NCBI RefSeq assembly: GCF_050908995.1
Contig: NC_135119.1
Location: forward strand, 22,907,001-22,971,000
Direction of reading: 5' to 3'
Length of the DNA: 64,000 bases
Source: Andrena cerasifolii
Lineage: Eukaryota > Arthropoda > Insecta > Hymenoptera > Andrenidae
Shown: piece by piece, positions 37,601 to 48,595 of the stretch
How the letters are laid out: each line of letters starts with the position of its first letter
Numbering within the stretch: the first letter of the stretch is position 1
Notes under the pieces: generated by a model
What the model was told of the DNA's origin: nothing
Seen by the model: the letters and a program-made list of their open reading frames with translations, nothing else
The model's database searches: none
Made by a program: the position numbers and the translations under genes

Positions 37601-39490
37601 TACAGGACGGAACAATCGTGACAGGTAACGGGGATGCGTTATAGTCCGACGTTTTCCACACCACGGAAATCGTTCGGTGCGGTTCAGCGGAAAACGTGCC
37701 GTAATTGCAGCCCCGCGAAACTAATTAATTATGCAGGGATGGATCGATGAAGAGCTTCCCCCCCCCGCACGTAATTCTCCGCCAGCTTTTTTTGCTCCCC
37801 TTGGTTTTTCGGACCGTCCGTTTCCAGCGGACCTAACCGACGTTTTTAGGATCTCTTTATCCCTCTATCCGCCCCGTTCCGCGACCACCCTGCCCACCGG
37901 GCGCGGGTGATTCTTCTTTTTCTCTTGGTCTGAGACCAACTTCCGCCTCTGGGAGCTGGTCGATCGATGGAATCGATGGGAATCGGCGCACTAGACGGTG
38001 AAACTTCTAGCTTTATGGGATCGCGTCTGCTCGGCCACGCGATATATCATCTTTGGAGTTCATTGGGAAAACAAGTGGAGGCGCAAAATGTGCTCGAATA
38101 CTCGTGACGTTTGGTACGGAGCCTTATTGATCTAATGCTAACTGACGAGCGCTCCGGCCGCTGGGTATTAAACTTGGAGCATCTCGAGGAATCGCTGTAA
38201 ACGAATAGGATTGTGCGCGGTGTTTGAGCTGGCTGGAAAATTGGAAAGGACTCGATCCTTTTGAACGCGCAGCACGTGACCCGTGCAGCTGGAAAATCCC
38301 CTGGTCGCGTAATTGCGTTTGTTCTGCGCTGTTGACGTTCGATTTTTATTAGCCAAGAGCTGGTCGCGCGAAATAGAGTTAAGGAGAGGGACAGATGGAA
38401 CTATGTCTGCTGCAGTGTCAATAATGTCGATGGTATTTCAGGGAACGGTCGGCGACGAACCGTGCCGGATGAAATATTTTCGCACGATGATTAAGGGCGG
38501 GAGGAACTTCGCCGCTGGATAAACGCGAGTCGAGTTATTTCTACTCCGAATCGGATCTGCGAATTCCGTTGTATTATCCACCGAAATACGGCAATAATAG
38601 AAAACCAGTGAAAACAGCGAAATAATCGCGGCAAAAGGGCGCGAGTACCGTGCTACAGCGTTAAACCATAAGATTTGATAACGCAATAATATACTTCCGT
38701 GCGCAGTAGCCGCTGCCACCGTGCCCTCTCCGCATTTAAGTATTTATTTAACGGCGCAAGGAAAGAATACGCGAGAGGAAGACTGGAACGTGGGAGGATG
38801 GTGTAACGGCGAGACATAAGACGGGAAGGAGGGCACGGATCGGGGGAAAGTTCTTCCGGTCGAGACCGTTGTTGGGGCACGGAAGTGCCCCCAGGGGCGT
38901 GCTGCGGACTTCTACTGGACCCAGAAGTGCCATATTGGGGAACGCCTAACGGACACGTACACATCCTACGTACCTGTCGCATTGTGCTCGCATCCCTCGC
39001 ATCTTCGAGCACACACGTAGCTAGCACTCGACCGAGCCAGGGCCTTTCTTACCCGTGAACCTGAAAGCAAAGTCTGGTGCCGCTGCGAAAAACTCGTCAG
39101 CTGGAATTACTCGGCGCTACCTCGATTGTTACGCGCGTGGAGGCTGGAATAATTGCTGCAGGCTGCTGGCGGGAGAATTCTTTACGGTTATCGCGAAGTG
39201 AACGGGGGCGAGGCTTCTCGCAAGGTTAACAGCAACAAGAAACGCGCAACGTTTTTATTCGCTCACGTGAAATTCTAGCGCGGCTACGAAAAGGGAGGTA
39301 CAGCTTTCTCCTCGGCTCGCACGCTTCTGCGTGTCTCGTGTTTTGTAAAGTCGAATGTTTTAATGAAAGAAGGGTGGGTATGTGGGATGTTGGGGTCGAA
39401 TGTGTTAGTTGAGACTATTCGAAGGTCTGCGTTGCAAATTCAATGCACAAGTGATTCGAATCCTTCAGAAAATCCGTTTTCGAGTAGCAT
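31636..39490. other. Large non-coding region with a purine/pyrimidine-asymmetric patch
   Basis: Nearly 8 kb without a recognisable gene. The plus strand is purine-rich at 33790-33900 and pyrimidine-rich at 34020-34140, which generates a 227-codon low-complexity frame that was not accepted as a gene. A run of nine or so C lies at about 37760. Confidence 0.5.
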
Positions 39491-39492
39491 TA

Positions 39493-40489
39493 GGGGAAAG
39501 GTGGGATAGTTGATCACAGTTTTGCTTTTTATTTATTAAAATTATGAGAATGGTTTGCTTTGTTTGTATTTAATTATGTAATGTTGCGATTCTTAGAGTA
39601 TTCTCAATATACTTGTACAAATTTGAGAGCTGAAAACTAATTTTCATGACTGAACTTCAATATTTGCTGGCAGTGATGTTATGCACAAGTATCCCCCACT
39701 GAAGAGGAGACTTGATCAAAAGGTTAGGGAGACTTGATCTGTGAACTTTAAGAGTAAATAACATAATAAATTTCTAAAGAATATTTATTCTCTCCGTCAA
39801 TAACACGAAATAAAGGGAATATCGTAAAAAGAAAACTATAACAAATTTGAAAGAATTACTGAAAAATAAAACCGAAGAATTAAACTCTATGACATAAAAC
39901 AACATAAATGCATTCATAAAAGATATTTCACTTAAATATCATCTAATTAAGATGATGATGATGAAGAAAAGATTTTCCTTCTCACTTTCTTTGTCGTATT
40001 TTTCTGATTCATTAGCCGTTCTATGGTTCTTTTTGGGGCATTTTCAGCTGTTCAAGTATCCCACCTCACACACTGATCAAGTATCCCTAAATGCACTCGA
40101 TTTGAATAAGATGAAAAATTAAACTTACCTTAAATATTTAGCTGAATCAAGAAACAGCATTAATAGACCAGAAATTGCTGTTTTTATGTAATATATTTCA
40201 AATCGTTGAAAATGACACATTTACTCGAAAAGGAGGAAGAACAAGCAGACCAAAGTATTTACTTTTTGGCTGCAAATCAGGTCGAAGCTTCTGACAACAT
40301 TATTCTATGCTCCCAAAAGAGAACTGCAACGTGAAGTGTTGCGATAATGCAAACATAGCCACGATGACGTGACAGCAGGCACAAATTGCCAATATATTAA
40401 TTAAAAACAGAGGATCGAAGCTGAATAAAATTGTTTAAAAAGCCGATCAGATCATGTATCTCCGCTGATGAACTATCCCACCGTTCCCC
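39493..40489. mobile_element. Pogo-like non-autonomous element with TA target duplication
   Basis: TA at 39491-39492 and 40490-40491 flank TIRs GGGGAAAGGTGGGATAGTT on the left and AACTATCCCACCGTTCCCC on the right. The motif CAAGTATCCC(A/C)CC is repeated inside: at about 39686, and twice in tandem at 40052-40062 and 40077-40087. GAGACTTGATC occurs twice near 39706-39738 in the other orientation. The design mirrors the 17593-18482 element (same GGGGAAAG tip, tandem internal pair), but the motif differs. A short minus-strand basic frame ending in a Ser run lies around 39950-40050 and might be a transposase tail; this is weak. Confidence 0.75.
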
Positions 40490-41229
40490 TACTAATACCA
40501 TTTCTACAGCGACACGCGTGTACTGAACAGCTATAATAGTAACAGAACTGGTTCACGTTCCTCGTAATTTTCTTTACCGGATTTGTCGTTCGAATTTGAA
40601 CTTGCGATTCGATGTTACTGTCGTTACAGGTGCACAGGCTTCTGTACAACTGCACGCGCGTTTATGCACCTGAAACTGAAACTGTAGGCGAGCCGCCACC
40701 GCTCTCCTCCCGCCCCTCGATCGCTCCACTCGTAATCCTAACGTTTGATTGCACCTATTACGGTTGAAGCACCTAATACGTAACTTTCGAGGCTCGCGCG
40801 ATAGGTCGCTGCACCAGCCGGCTAGAATCGATTTCACCTGCGCTCTTCACCTTCCCTACCCGTTCGACCCTTCTCGCCTCCACCTCCCTTGCCCTTTCGT
40901 CCCTCTCTGTTTTTCCCGTTTGCTGTCTCAATTACGGGACGAAGACACGATAGGGTTACACCTGCTTCTTTCGTCTCGCGTTTTTCCGTCACGTTTCGCG
41001 CTTTTAACGACCCTTCAGGCCACCTGTCTGGTTTTTAATTCGACACCATTTCGCTGCGCGTTGCGAGGGATACAGCATCCGCGAACGTGCAACGCAATTT
41101 TGACGAATATAGAAATACTTTAATAAACATAAGTTTGCTTCACATTGTAAAGTGGACGAATAAGTTTAGCTGCGACATATTTCTCAATAAAATCGTGTTC
41201 TTTATGACAAGTTTCTTGAGTTCTACGGT

Positions 41230-41444
41230 CAGAGTTGGGGATTAACTAAATAAAAATTTATTTAAATAACGGATCAAATAAAAGTTACGTTAATTTTAGA
41301 TTATTCGACGAATAAAGTTAATTTTATTATGCAGGGTCAGTTCTGTCTGACCCGGGTCAACTTAATTCGAAACACGACGAATAATTTTTTTAACTTTCAT
41401 TCGTTACTCGAAATTTTATTCAAATCAAATTTAGCCCGTCTCTG
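41230..41444 (-). mobile_element. hAT-type MITE (family A copy 1)
   Basis: Begins CAGAGTTGGGGATTA and ends GCCCGTCTCTG. An 8-bp duplication with one mismatch flanks it: TCTACGGT (41222-41229) and TCTACAGT (41445-41452). The interior contains ATTATTCGACGAATAA and AAATAAAAATTTATTTAAATAA, matching the 58454 copy in the opposite orientation. 215 bp, no coding. Confidence 0.75.
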
Positions 41445-41452
41445 TCTACAGT

Positions 41453-42869
41453 TCACTAGGCCTTTGCCTAAACGCATTCCAGAGCTCCTACGCAGCATAT
41501 ACGTAGAACATATGCTGTTATATTCTATCGTAGATGAAGCTTGCAGGCTCGAGAGAGCTAAAGAGTTTATATTGGCACATTTCCATGGTCGTCACAGAAG
41601 CTTGTTTCGAAAACGGTCCAGATTGAACAGCCTGAATTGCGTGGAGTCATCGTCAGGTTTATCAGTTTAATTGCGCGTTACGCAACGATCGGGGCTGGAC
41701 AAGTTTCATAAACATTCGCGCGGCAGCGGGAAATAAAGCGATGTCGTTTGCAATGGCCGTGTCGCCGACAACGAGTAACAGACAGATTCGATAATGAAGG
41801 GTATCCTTCGAGCGAGTTGTCGTTCGCCACGGGCGTGTGCAATTAATGCGGCCGCATTGTCCAGCCGAGTCGCCGGGCGGATCATTTTTTCCAGATTGGT
41901 ATAGGCGTACGTCGAAAAGCCGTTCGAGAGTCCGATTCGTTGCGTTTTTCCACATTTTCTATCAACGCTGTGAGCTACGAAATGTTTGTTATTGTCGTGA
42001 AAGTGGCATTGACGGGGCTTCGTAAAAATTCAACGAGTGTTTTTTCAAACATCGAAATGCTTTCACGGCTGGCCGTGCGTTCAGCCGGAAATTTTAGTTA
42101 TCTGTTTTATTATCGTCCTATATTCACGGCATCTCGCGATATCCACTAGAGGAAGATCCGATTTAATGGCCCTCCCCCCCGGCGTGTTCAGATCCCTCCG
42201 ACCAAGTCGGGCGTTGACGCGCGGATCTCCGTGCCCCGTGAGCTGACCGAACGCGAACACCGTCCGTCGCATTAAACATTCAAAGGGACAGCAAAAAAGG
42301 AGATGCATTTGCATCCTGGGCTGCAACTGCGGACCACCCGGGAAAACATAAATAATTCAACGGTTTTTACGCGGCCGCCGAAAGGGGACGCGTTGGTGAT
42401 TCGGGCCGGCGGGGAAGCAGAGCTCGATCGGAGCGTGCCAAATTGTCAAATAAATGCATGAAAAATGCTCCTGGGGAATGGCGGAAAGCGTCAGGAAGAA
42501 GCGGCGGTTTCAAACCGGAACCTTCGCCAGTCGGCTATGAAATTTCCATCGAAAATGACGCCACCGTTCGGCTGTCTGGAATTATTGAAGTCGTTCGCGT
42601 CGAGCGGGCGCGGGAAATTTAGGGGCGAGCTTGCGGGATACATTAGCGAGCACGCTGGGGCCATTTAGACGAGTATTGGATGCGAAAGCAAGAGGATGTT
42701 GAATATCTCGCAATCATTGCCTCCTGCATCGCACACATCACCATATAGTACCTATGTTTTTCCTCTTCAACTTTTATATATATTATTGTGCTGTGCATTT
42801 ATTTACATAAGCAGTGACGCGAAGGGAAAAGGAGAGAAAGGAATGTGTCACGGAGCTAGGGATCTCGGT
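41453..42869. other. Non-coding region, nothing recognised
   Basis: Short overlapping frames only; ends in a small (TA)n run at about 42776-42784 just before the palindrome arm. Confidence 0.45.
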
Positions 42870-43037
42870 AAATGGTTCGGAATCATAAGGCAGGGCTGTC
42901 TTTTAGGGTGCAACTACCTCGTCAAGTTCTGGGACCCGGGCAACAGCCGAGGGCTGAACTGTTACTTTATTAACCGTTGCGTGGGTTTTTGGAAGAACTG
43001 CAAGAGTGTGTGTGCGCCCATGCACGTGAGGATCAGC
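42870..43037. repeat. Left arm of a diverged palindrome interrupted by a Tc1-like element
   Basis: This arm, including TGGGACCCGGGCAACAGCCG and GAACTGTTAC...TAACC...AGAACTGCAAGA, is repeated in inverted form at about 43969-44140, at roughly 75-80% identity by eye. The two arms flank the Tc1-like insertion, so before insertion they formed a nearly continuous hairpin. Nature unknown: an old foldback element or an inverted duplication. Confidence 0.6.
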
Positions 43038-43039
43038 TA

Positions 43040-43966
43040 CAGTGGCGGACAAAAGAAAGTTTAAAAGGAAAATTATACCAGAAAGACCATGATTTGTACA
43101 AAAAGAAACTTTATTTTAAAACGCTAATGATTTGTTTATGAATATTTACATCTTATAAAGTAATGAAAAGAAAAAAAATACGGAAAGGAATAGAAAGTTA
43201 ATAGTCTAGTTGATAAAACGAACCAACTGAAAAAAGTCGATGGACAAAAGTAAGTTTAATCCCACATTTCTATGATAACCATCTTTATATTTGACTACTT
43301 TATTAATTTTAATATTTTGTAGGCCCTCCGTTGCTGTCTATTACAGCTTGCAGTCTTTTTGGCATACTCTCAACTATGTTTTCTAATATATTTATTGGAA
43401 AAGTATACCACATCTTATTATCTCTTGGCGATGTTTTCCGTGGTCTACCAGATTTGATTAAATTATTGACTGTTCCATATTTTTTTTTGTTTATCACAAA
43501 TTTTTTTAGCTCCCATCATCGAAATTTCATACCCTTTTGAAATGTCTTTAAATGTTAATCCATTTTTTCTATCTCTAACAATAAGGCGCCTAATATCGAC
43601 GTATTTTCTATTATTTCCATTTATCTGTGCAATTAAGGATGCACAAGATTATTAAAATCAATACATATATAGAAGGGAATAGAAAGATCAACAAATGTTT
43701 ACTAGTTTATTATGTCATGATATATTTATGACAATGTTAAATATTTTAAACTTACTTTTGTCCGCTGCATATTTCGAATGAACTCGATTGTTAACGCACT
43801 ATGGGAAAACAGTCGCATAAAGAATAGACTTTTTATGTCGTATAGAATGGGAGAATGCCCGCCGACTAGGTCACTGTTACCAACGTCAGGAAAGCACTCT
43901 AGTACTAATGTTACTAATATTCATGTGCACGGGTACCAACTTTAAACTTTCTTTTATCCGTCACTG
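43040..43966 (-). mobile_element. Tc1-like transposon, internally deleted, with IR/DR ends
   Basis: TA duplication at 43038-43039 and 43967-43968. Outer ends are CAGTGGCGGACAAAAGAAAG on the left and, inverted on the right, CAGTGACGGATAAAAGAAAG. A second inner repeat (GATGGACAAAAGTAAGTTTAA, about 43239-43259) is mirrored at about 43745-43768. This double arrangement is the IR/DR pattern of some Tc1-like elements. The minus strand carries start and end pieces of a transposase (listed separately) without the DDE core. About 927 bp against the usual 1.3-1.7 kb. Confidence 0.85.
43309..43628 (-). pseudogene. Tc1-like transposase pseudogene, N-terminal HTH joined to the C-terminal end
   Basis: From about 43628 downward, one minus-strand frame reads RKYVDIRRLIVRDRKNGLTF, then KDISKGYEIS and KKICDK: the first helix-turn-helix of Tc1-type transposases. 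A frameshift at a poly(A) tract near 43490 leads into YGTVNNLIKSGRPRKTSPRD, the linker and GRPRK-type region. It is followed immediately by NILENIVESMPKRLQAVI and GGPTKY then stop, which is the normal C-terminus. All of the DDE catalytic domain is missing. The element could keep transposase-binding ends while coding nothing functional. Confidence 0.85.
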
Positions 43967-43968
43967 TA

Positions 43969-44140
43969 CATAGACTCGTGGTACGAGCCAGTATGAACGC
44001 ACGCACGGTCTTGCAGTTCTCCCGCAGCTATGGTTAGCAACGTAACAGTTCCGCGCTCGGCTGTTGCCCGGGTCCCATAACTTGAGGAGGTATTTGCACC
44101 GTAGGGCAGACCTGTCCTAAAGACTAGCCGAGGAACCATA
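43969..44140. repeat. Right arm of the diverged palindrome
   Basis: Inverted partner of 42870-43037. It begins immediately after the TA duplication of the Tc1-like element and includes CGGCTGTTGCCCGGGTCCCA and AGGAGGTATTTGCACCGT, complementary to the left arm. Confidence 0.6.
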
Positions 44141-47090
44141 AATTGATGATCGTACATCAGACACACCATGCCGCATATCGGCAACGAATCAGACACTGCC
44201 TGTGTGAGAATATCGAGAAAGTTTTAACGGCGCCTCATTACAGAAAATAGCTGAAGATTGAACACCAACGAGAGGCGTTACTAATCCGAAAACACGGAAT
44301 AGTTGGCGTCGCTCGACGTTCCCCCGTTACAATAATTGCCAGCTGGTGACGGAGGTACATACCAGGGAAGCGCGCCGCGAATGACAAAAACTGACAGCCG
44401 GAGAGATTACTGTATGGATTAATGTTTCGCTTTCTATCCTTTGTCTCTCGTAACTTTGCGCTCGCCCTCGTCTATGGAGCAACGATTCCTCTCAGTCGAA
44501 CGCATTAAATTCTCTCGTCAAACGCGCTTCTCTCGCTCTCTTTCCCGCGATCCGTTATAAAACCCTAGCCGTCACGCGTGCGGTCGTCGGTCCTACACCG
44601 TGTAACATAAATGTCAGTGAAATCGCGAAGCGCAGTGTCCTCGTTGAATTAGAATCCTCGCTTCGATCCACGCCAATTGCGTTTGTTATTTCAACGTTCT
44701 CCACGCACCTATTCAACGACCAATTTCAGAGAAGTCTTCTAGACTGTCATCTCACACTCAGAACTGACGAAAGAAAATTCCTCGATTATTACCTATTGTA
44801 TCGCCAGTTAAAATGAATTCGGTGTAAAGGTAGAAAGGTGCACGCAGCTTTTCTGGCGGGCACGCGTGTGCAGACGACGCTGTTTGGAAAGCGAGAGTGT
44901 CCCGTTTTTCAGCTTGGGTGTATTGTCATAACGAGGTGACTCGTAATTGCGGGCATCCTTTTTGCAAACGAACGTTGCTGGCGCGCGGATGGGACATTTA
45001 ACGACTGGCAATCAGGATCCAGGAAACGGCAGTGCCTTTATCCCGTTCCTGCTCGGACCGCCGACCATTTTTCTTCGCCCCTGTTGGGTCACTCGTCCTT
45101 TACAATTCCTGGCAAAACATTTTTTCCTCACCCCATCCTATTCTGACCCTTGCCGTGCTCACAGCCGGATCCCGCACCACGCCCATCCTGTCGTCGTTTG
45201 CATAAACTGAGCTATCTGCGCTTTTAATATAAGCAAATGAAGTTACGCTCCGGAACTAATCATATTTGCATGCGGAGCAGCGATCTCCTTTGGAGCCCTT
45301 GTCGTACTTATTACTACAGTTTAGTCGCTGGTGAACATTTTACGACGGAAAGCCGACTGGCATGACAATATGTCGATCGATCCACGATCCGGCTCGCATC
45401 TGCCTGACACGTGTGTCGCAGGTATCGTTCGGGCTGACCGCTTATCGACTTGCGCTACTTGTGTCTGTCGGACAGGCTTCTCCGTTAGACGTACGTGGAT
45501 GGACGAGTGATAGTTTCAATGATATTTCCTGCAGCGGGATATATTTCTGACCCTTTTCCTTTAAAAATCGCACGTGACACTGCACTCTAAGTTCCTCTTT
45601 CCAAGCCTGCGCCTCGGGTTACTTAGAAATTTTAGAGAAACGCTGTAATTTTAAGGAACAAGCCGCCTTCTCCGAGACCTAGTTCAAACCAAACTTTCCC
45701 GGAACGAATAGAGAGACCTGCCGCGGAATTAAAGTTCGTCGAAATTTCCTGGGGCATTGATTTTCCCTGAAACCACTCTAATTGAGATTTTTATTCCCAT
45801 TCGGGAAACTTTCATCGCGCATCGCAGCGCGTGTCGCGAGGCGCTGGGGCAGCCAGGATCGGAATTTCCCGAGACGGCGGATCATCGTTCCATCGGATGG
45901 GCGAAGATTTTCAATTACGCGGGGGAACAAAGTTCCGTTTTATCGGTGGTAGCCGAGCGACGTGGGGGATTACGCCGTTATACGTTAATGAAAGCGCGGC
46001 TTGCACGTAAGATACGTACGAATGAAAGATAAACGCCATTCTAGCGGGACACTGTTTGCGGAGCACTCATTGTACACTACTTGAGAAGTTTCGCAACTAC
46101 GCCGAAACGATATTCTAGCCGGGGCTGCCGCCTGGAACTTCCGGGGACGTGACATTTTGTCGTTTCACCGCAATCATGCTTAATTAATTATCGATCGGCC
46201 CCGACCCGGCGTTCACTCCCACTCGAGGATTGATAAGCGTTAAAAGCGCCAGCGTTTCATCGATTTCGATTCGAAACTACTTAGTGGATTTATTTTCCTG
46301 ACATTTGTACGTTAGTTACCGCGCTACTTTGTTCCTTAATTCGTCATTTCGCAAAGTATTCAGTGAATCGTTGTGTGACCAGAAAAATTTATTCTGCACT
46401 TTTAAGTCGCCTCTTCCTTAAAGATTTCATCCTGTAGTCGATTGCACCGAGATCTAGTGGATACGTTATACAGGGTGGAATAGGGGCAGTTGACTTTGTT
46501 TGCCGAGGAGAAGGTGGAAGGTATCTGAATGTTAATTTTATTTGACACGTAGGGCTTCGGTTTTCCTTGAAATTTAGTCGGTGCACGTGAATTCAGGGCT
46601 GGTATTATCGTCGGCCGCAACGAACATTGCATTTCGGTCACGCACGATCGAGTATTATCGTCGTCATTGTTATATCGACCATTCGTGAGGTAGCGAGCAT
46701 ACGGCTGTAATCGTAGTCTGGAGGGACGCTTACCGAATATTGCGCCTCTGAACACACTGTATTCAGATACACATATCGATAACCGACTACGAATAAGCGC
46801 GCTTTCTAAGAGCTCGGTGAACCGTCGCAGAAATGCAATGAAGGGATAAGAAGGGGGTGCAATTAAAAGAAAACTCTCGACTAATCACTAAGCAACGATC
46901 CTACGACATCGAATACTTTCACCCTGCAAGAAAGATGCTAACTTGACTTGGAACTAACTCTAACTAACCCCCACCCTAATCTACGCAAAATATTAACCTC
47001 GTAGTAACTCCTTGTAAATACAAAATCCTTTAATTCTAGCCCCCTAACACAATAACACCACTAACCCCCTCTCTCTTCTCTTCTTTCCAG
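44141..47090. other. Putative upstream region or first intron of the membrane-protein gene
   Basis: Holds the candidate promoter at 44530-44590 and ends in the acceptor at 47090. The last 250 bases are CT- and CTAAC-rich, as expected near a 3' splice site. No coding exon was recognised. Confidence 0.4.
44530..44590 (+). promoter_or_regulatory. Candidate core promoter (GAGA-type sequence plus TATA box)
   Basis: A CT-rich, GAGA-factor-like stretch (CTCTCGCTCTCTTT, 44530-44543) is followed by TATAAAA at 44556-44562. A start about 30 bases downstream would fall near 44586. An insect Inr-like TCAGTG occurs at about 44614, somewhat too far from the TATA box. It lies about 2.5 kb upstream of the acceptor at 47090 and could drive the non-coding first exon that the leader requires. 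No convincing first-exon donor was identified: 44936 (GAG|GTGACT) and 46007 (CAC|GTAAGA) are weak possibilities. Confidence 0.3.
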
Positions 47091-47283
47091 ATTCGGTGTC
47101 GCTCACCGACTAACGCCTACGCCTCGAAACGATCACTGCCCACTAACCGTCACCGAAATGATGTTCTCGCTAACGTAAGAGGCGCCTCGCGAACTTTAGC
47201 CGCGCGGCACGAAGGCGATCGTGGTGCAGGAGCGGTCGTCGCGGTCGTTCGTCACTCGGGACCGACGATGCGAATTACTGAAG
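47091..47283 (+). other. 5' untranslated part of the coding exon
   Basis: A strong splice acceptor precedes this stretch: a long pyrimidine run (about 47068-47088) ends in CAG at 47088-47090, with several CTAAC-like branch candidates just upstream. In the frame of the main protein there are stops at 47176-47178 (TAA) and 47197-47199 (TAG), so translation cannot enter from an upstream exon in this frame and must start inside this exon. That makes at least one upstream non-coding exon likely. Two upstream ORFs lie in or overlap this leader and are listed separately. The exon boundary is inferred from sequence only. Confidence 0.65.
47158..47178 (+). promoter_or_regulatory. Short upstream ORF (uORF1)
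   Basis: ATG ATG TTC TCG CTA ACG TAA, a six-residue ORF (MMFSLT) entirely inside the leader and 105 bases before the main start. It is in the same frame as the main CDS but is closed by its own TAA, so it cannot be an N-terminal extension. It could reduce or tune initiation downstream. The sequence is seen directly; function is inferred. Confidence 0.4.
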
Positions 47284-47342
47284 ATGCGCAGGACGAGCAG
47301 CAACGGTTTGAAGCTGGACCTAACAGAGAACACGCCAGGTAG
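47268..47342 (+). promoter_or_regulatory. Upstream ORF overlapping the main start (uORF2)
   Basis: ATG at 47268 opens a 24-codon ORF closed by TAG at 47340-47342. It is in a different frame and overlaps the first 59 bases of the main CDS. It has A at -3, so its initiation context is about as good as that of the main ATG at 47284. Scanning ribosomes that use it would terminate after the main start. Overlapping uORFs of this type usually repress the main ORF; that role here is inference. Confidence 0.4.
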
Positions 47343-48595
47343 CTCGTTGTCGCGGCTGCCGAACTTAGTCGAGCATGCGGAGACTTGCCAGGCGCTGTCC
47401 GCCGGAACCGGTGAGAATTTAAGCAGCAAACTGCCGAACGTGGTCGAGGGCTCGATGGACTATGGTAGCGAGCGTAGATCCTCCCGGTACCTCGAGTACC
47501 AAGACACCAAGCCGTATCAAGATGCACAGTCGGCCTCGGGCCTGCCCCCGTACGAGCAGGCCTACCACGATCCGTCGAGGAGCTACGGCAGGGGTTACGA
47601 GCGAAAGCCGTACGACAGGGAGGACATCGAGCGGTACGATAACAGAATTTATCCCGAGGACAGCCTGAGGTACGATCGTCGCGGCGATCAGAGATCGTAT
47701 CAGGAGTCGGACTTGGACGCGCCGTACGAGAGAAGCGATGCCCAGAAGCTCAGCAGGACTTATCCATCGGAGCTCCAGGAGCCGGGCAGGAGGTACTCCC
47801 GGGACTTGACCGATTACGAGTACGCGTCCCGATACGCCGAGGAGACGTTGAAACTCGAGCCGAAGAAGGACCACCACCATCATTCGGGCAAGGTGTACGA
47901 GCCGACCCCGTCCAAGGGCTACGAGTCCGGGGTGAAGACCCACGACTCCGCCTACGAGCTGTCCTGCGCCGCGCAACAGGACCTCTCCGGAAGGAAGTAC
48001 GAGAGCAAGTATCACTCGGTGAACAAGATGTACGGCACACTGCCCAGGTACGAGAGCAGCAAGTCCTACGATCCCAGATCGTACGAGTACGAGGAGCAGG
48101 CTTACGAGGCGAGCAGCAAGCCGTACGACTCCAAGTACGAGCTGACCAGCTCCAAGAGCTACGAGAGGACCAAATACGATTGCTCGACGTCATCCAGGTA
48201 TCAGGATAAGTCCTACGATCAGACACTGAAGATAGGGGAGCTGGGATCCTCGTCTTCCGCGGCTTACGCCAGGAAGACGCAGGATCACGAGGAGACCAAC
48301 GCGGAGAAGATGAACGGATACAGGAAGAACAATTTCGAGTCGTACGGAGTCTATTCCGATCCCGAGGACGATCACGGTTTCCTGGCTGAGAAGAAGCCAC
48401 CCCAGTACCCGTACAAGGGGGTCGTTGTGAACGTTAGCGGGGAGTCGAGCGTCATCGATCAGAAACGGGCCAAAGATGGCAGGCAGACCGAGGTGGCTGG
48501 GAACCCTTGGTGCAAGCCCACTATACTCCTGCTGCTGCTGGTCCTTCTCGTTGTTATCTTCGTCTTCGTCGCTGGAATCCTTCTGTACCTAAACT
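47284..48595 (+). CDS. First coding exon of a Tyr-rich, single-pass (probably type II) membrane protein; gene continues past the window
   Basis: The exon encodes 437 residues plus one base (phase 1). The start is the first in-frame ATG after the in-frame stop at 47197, with A at -3. Residues 1 to about 400 are hydrophilic and extremely rich in Tyr, Ser, Lys, Arg, Asp and Glu, with loose short repeats such as SKSYE, SKSYD and SKPYDSK. There is no N-terminal signal peptide. Residues about 412-437 form one very hydrophobic segment (PTILLLLLVLLVVIF... to LLYLN), preceded by NPWCK. The exon ends in T|GTGAGT, a good donor. No signal peptide plus one late membrane segment suggests N-in, C-out (type II). 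Codons are GC-rich at third positions, unlike the flanks. Specific function is not recognised. A transmembrane collagen of the insect CG42342 class is a guess from layout (type II, large cytoplasmic exon, then tiny symmetrical exons). If the intron is retained, the frame stops at 48715-48717 after about 40 extra residues. Confidence 0.85.

Noticed and set aside
47221..47283. N-terminal extension of the membrane protein starting at a GTG
   Set aside because: GTG is not a usual start in animals; the first in-frame ATG is at 47284 with a suitable context.
47419..48400. Two long minus-strand frames (198 and 216 codons) opposite the coding exon
   Set aside because: They mirror the strong codon bias of the plus-strand exon; compositions (Leu/Val/Arg or Arg/Ser) are typical antisense shadows.
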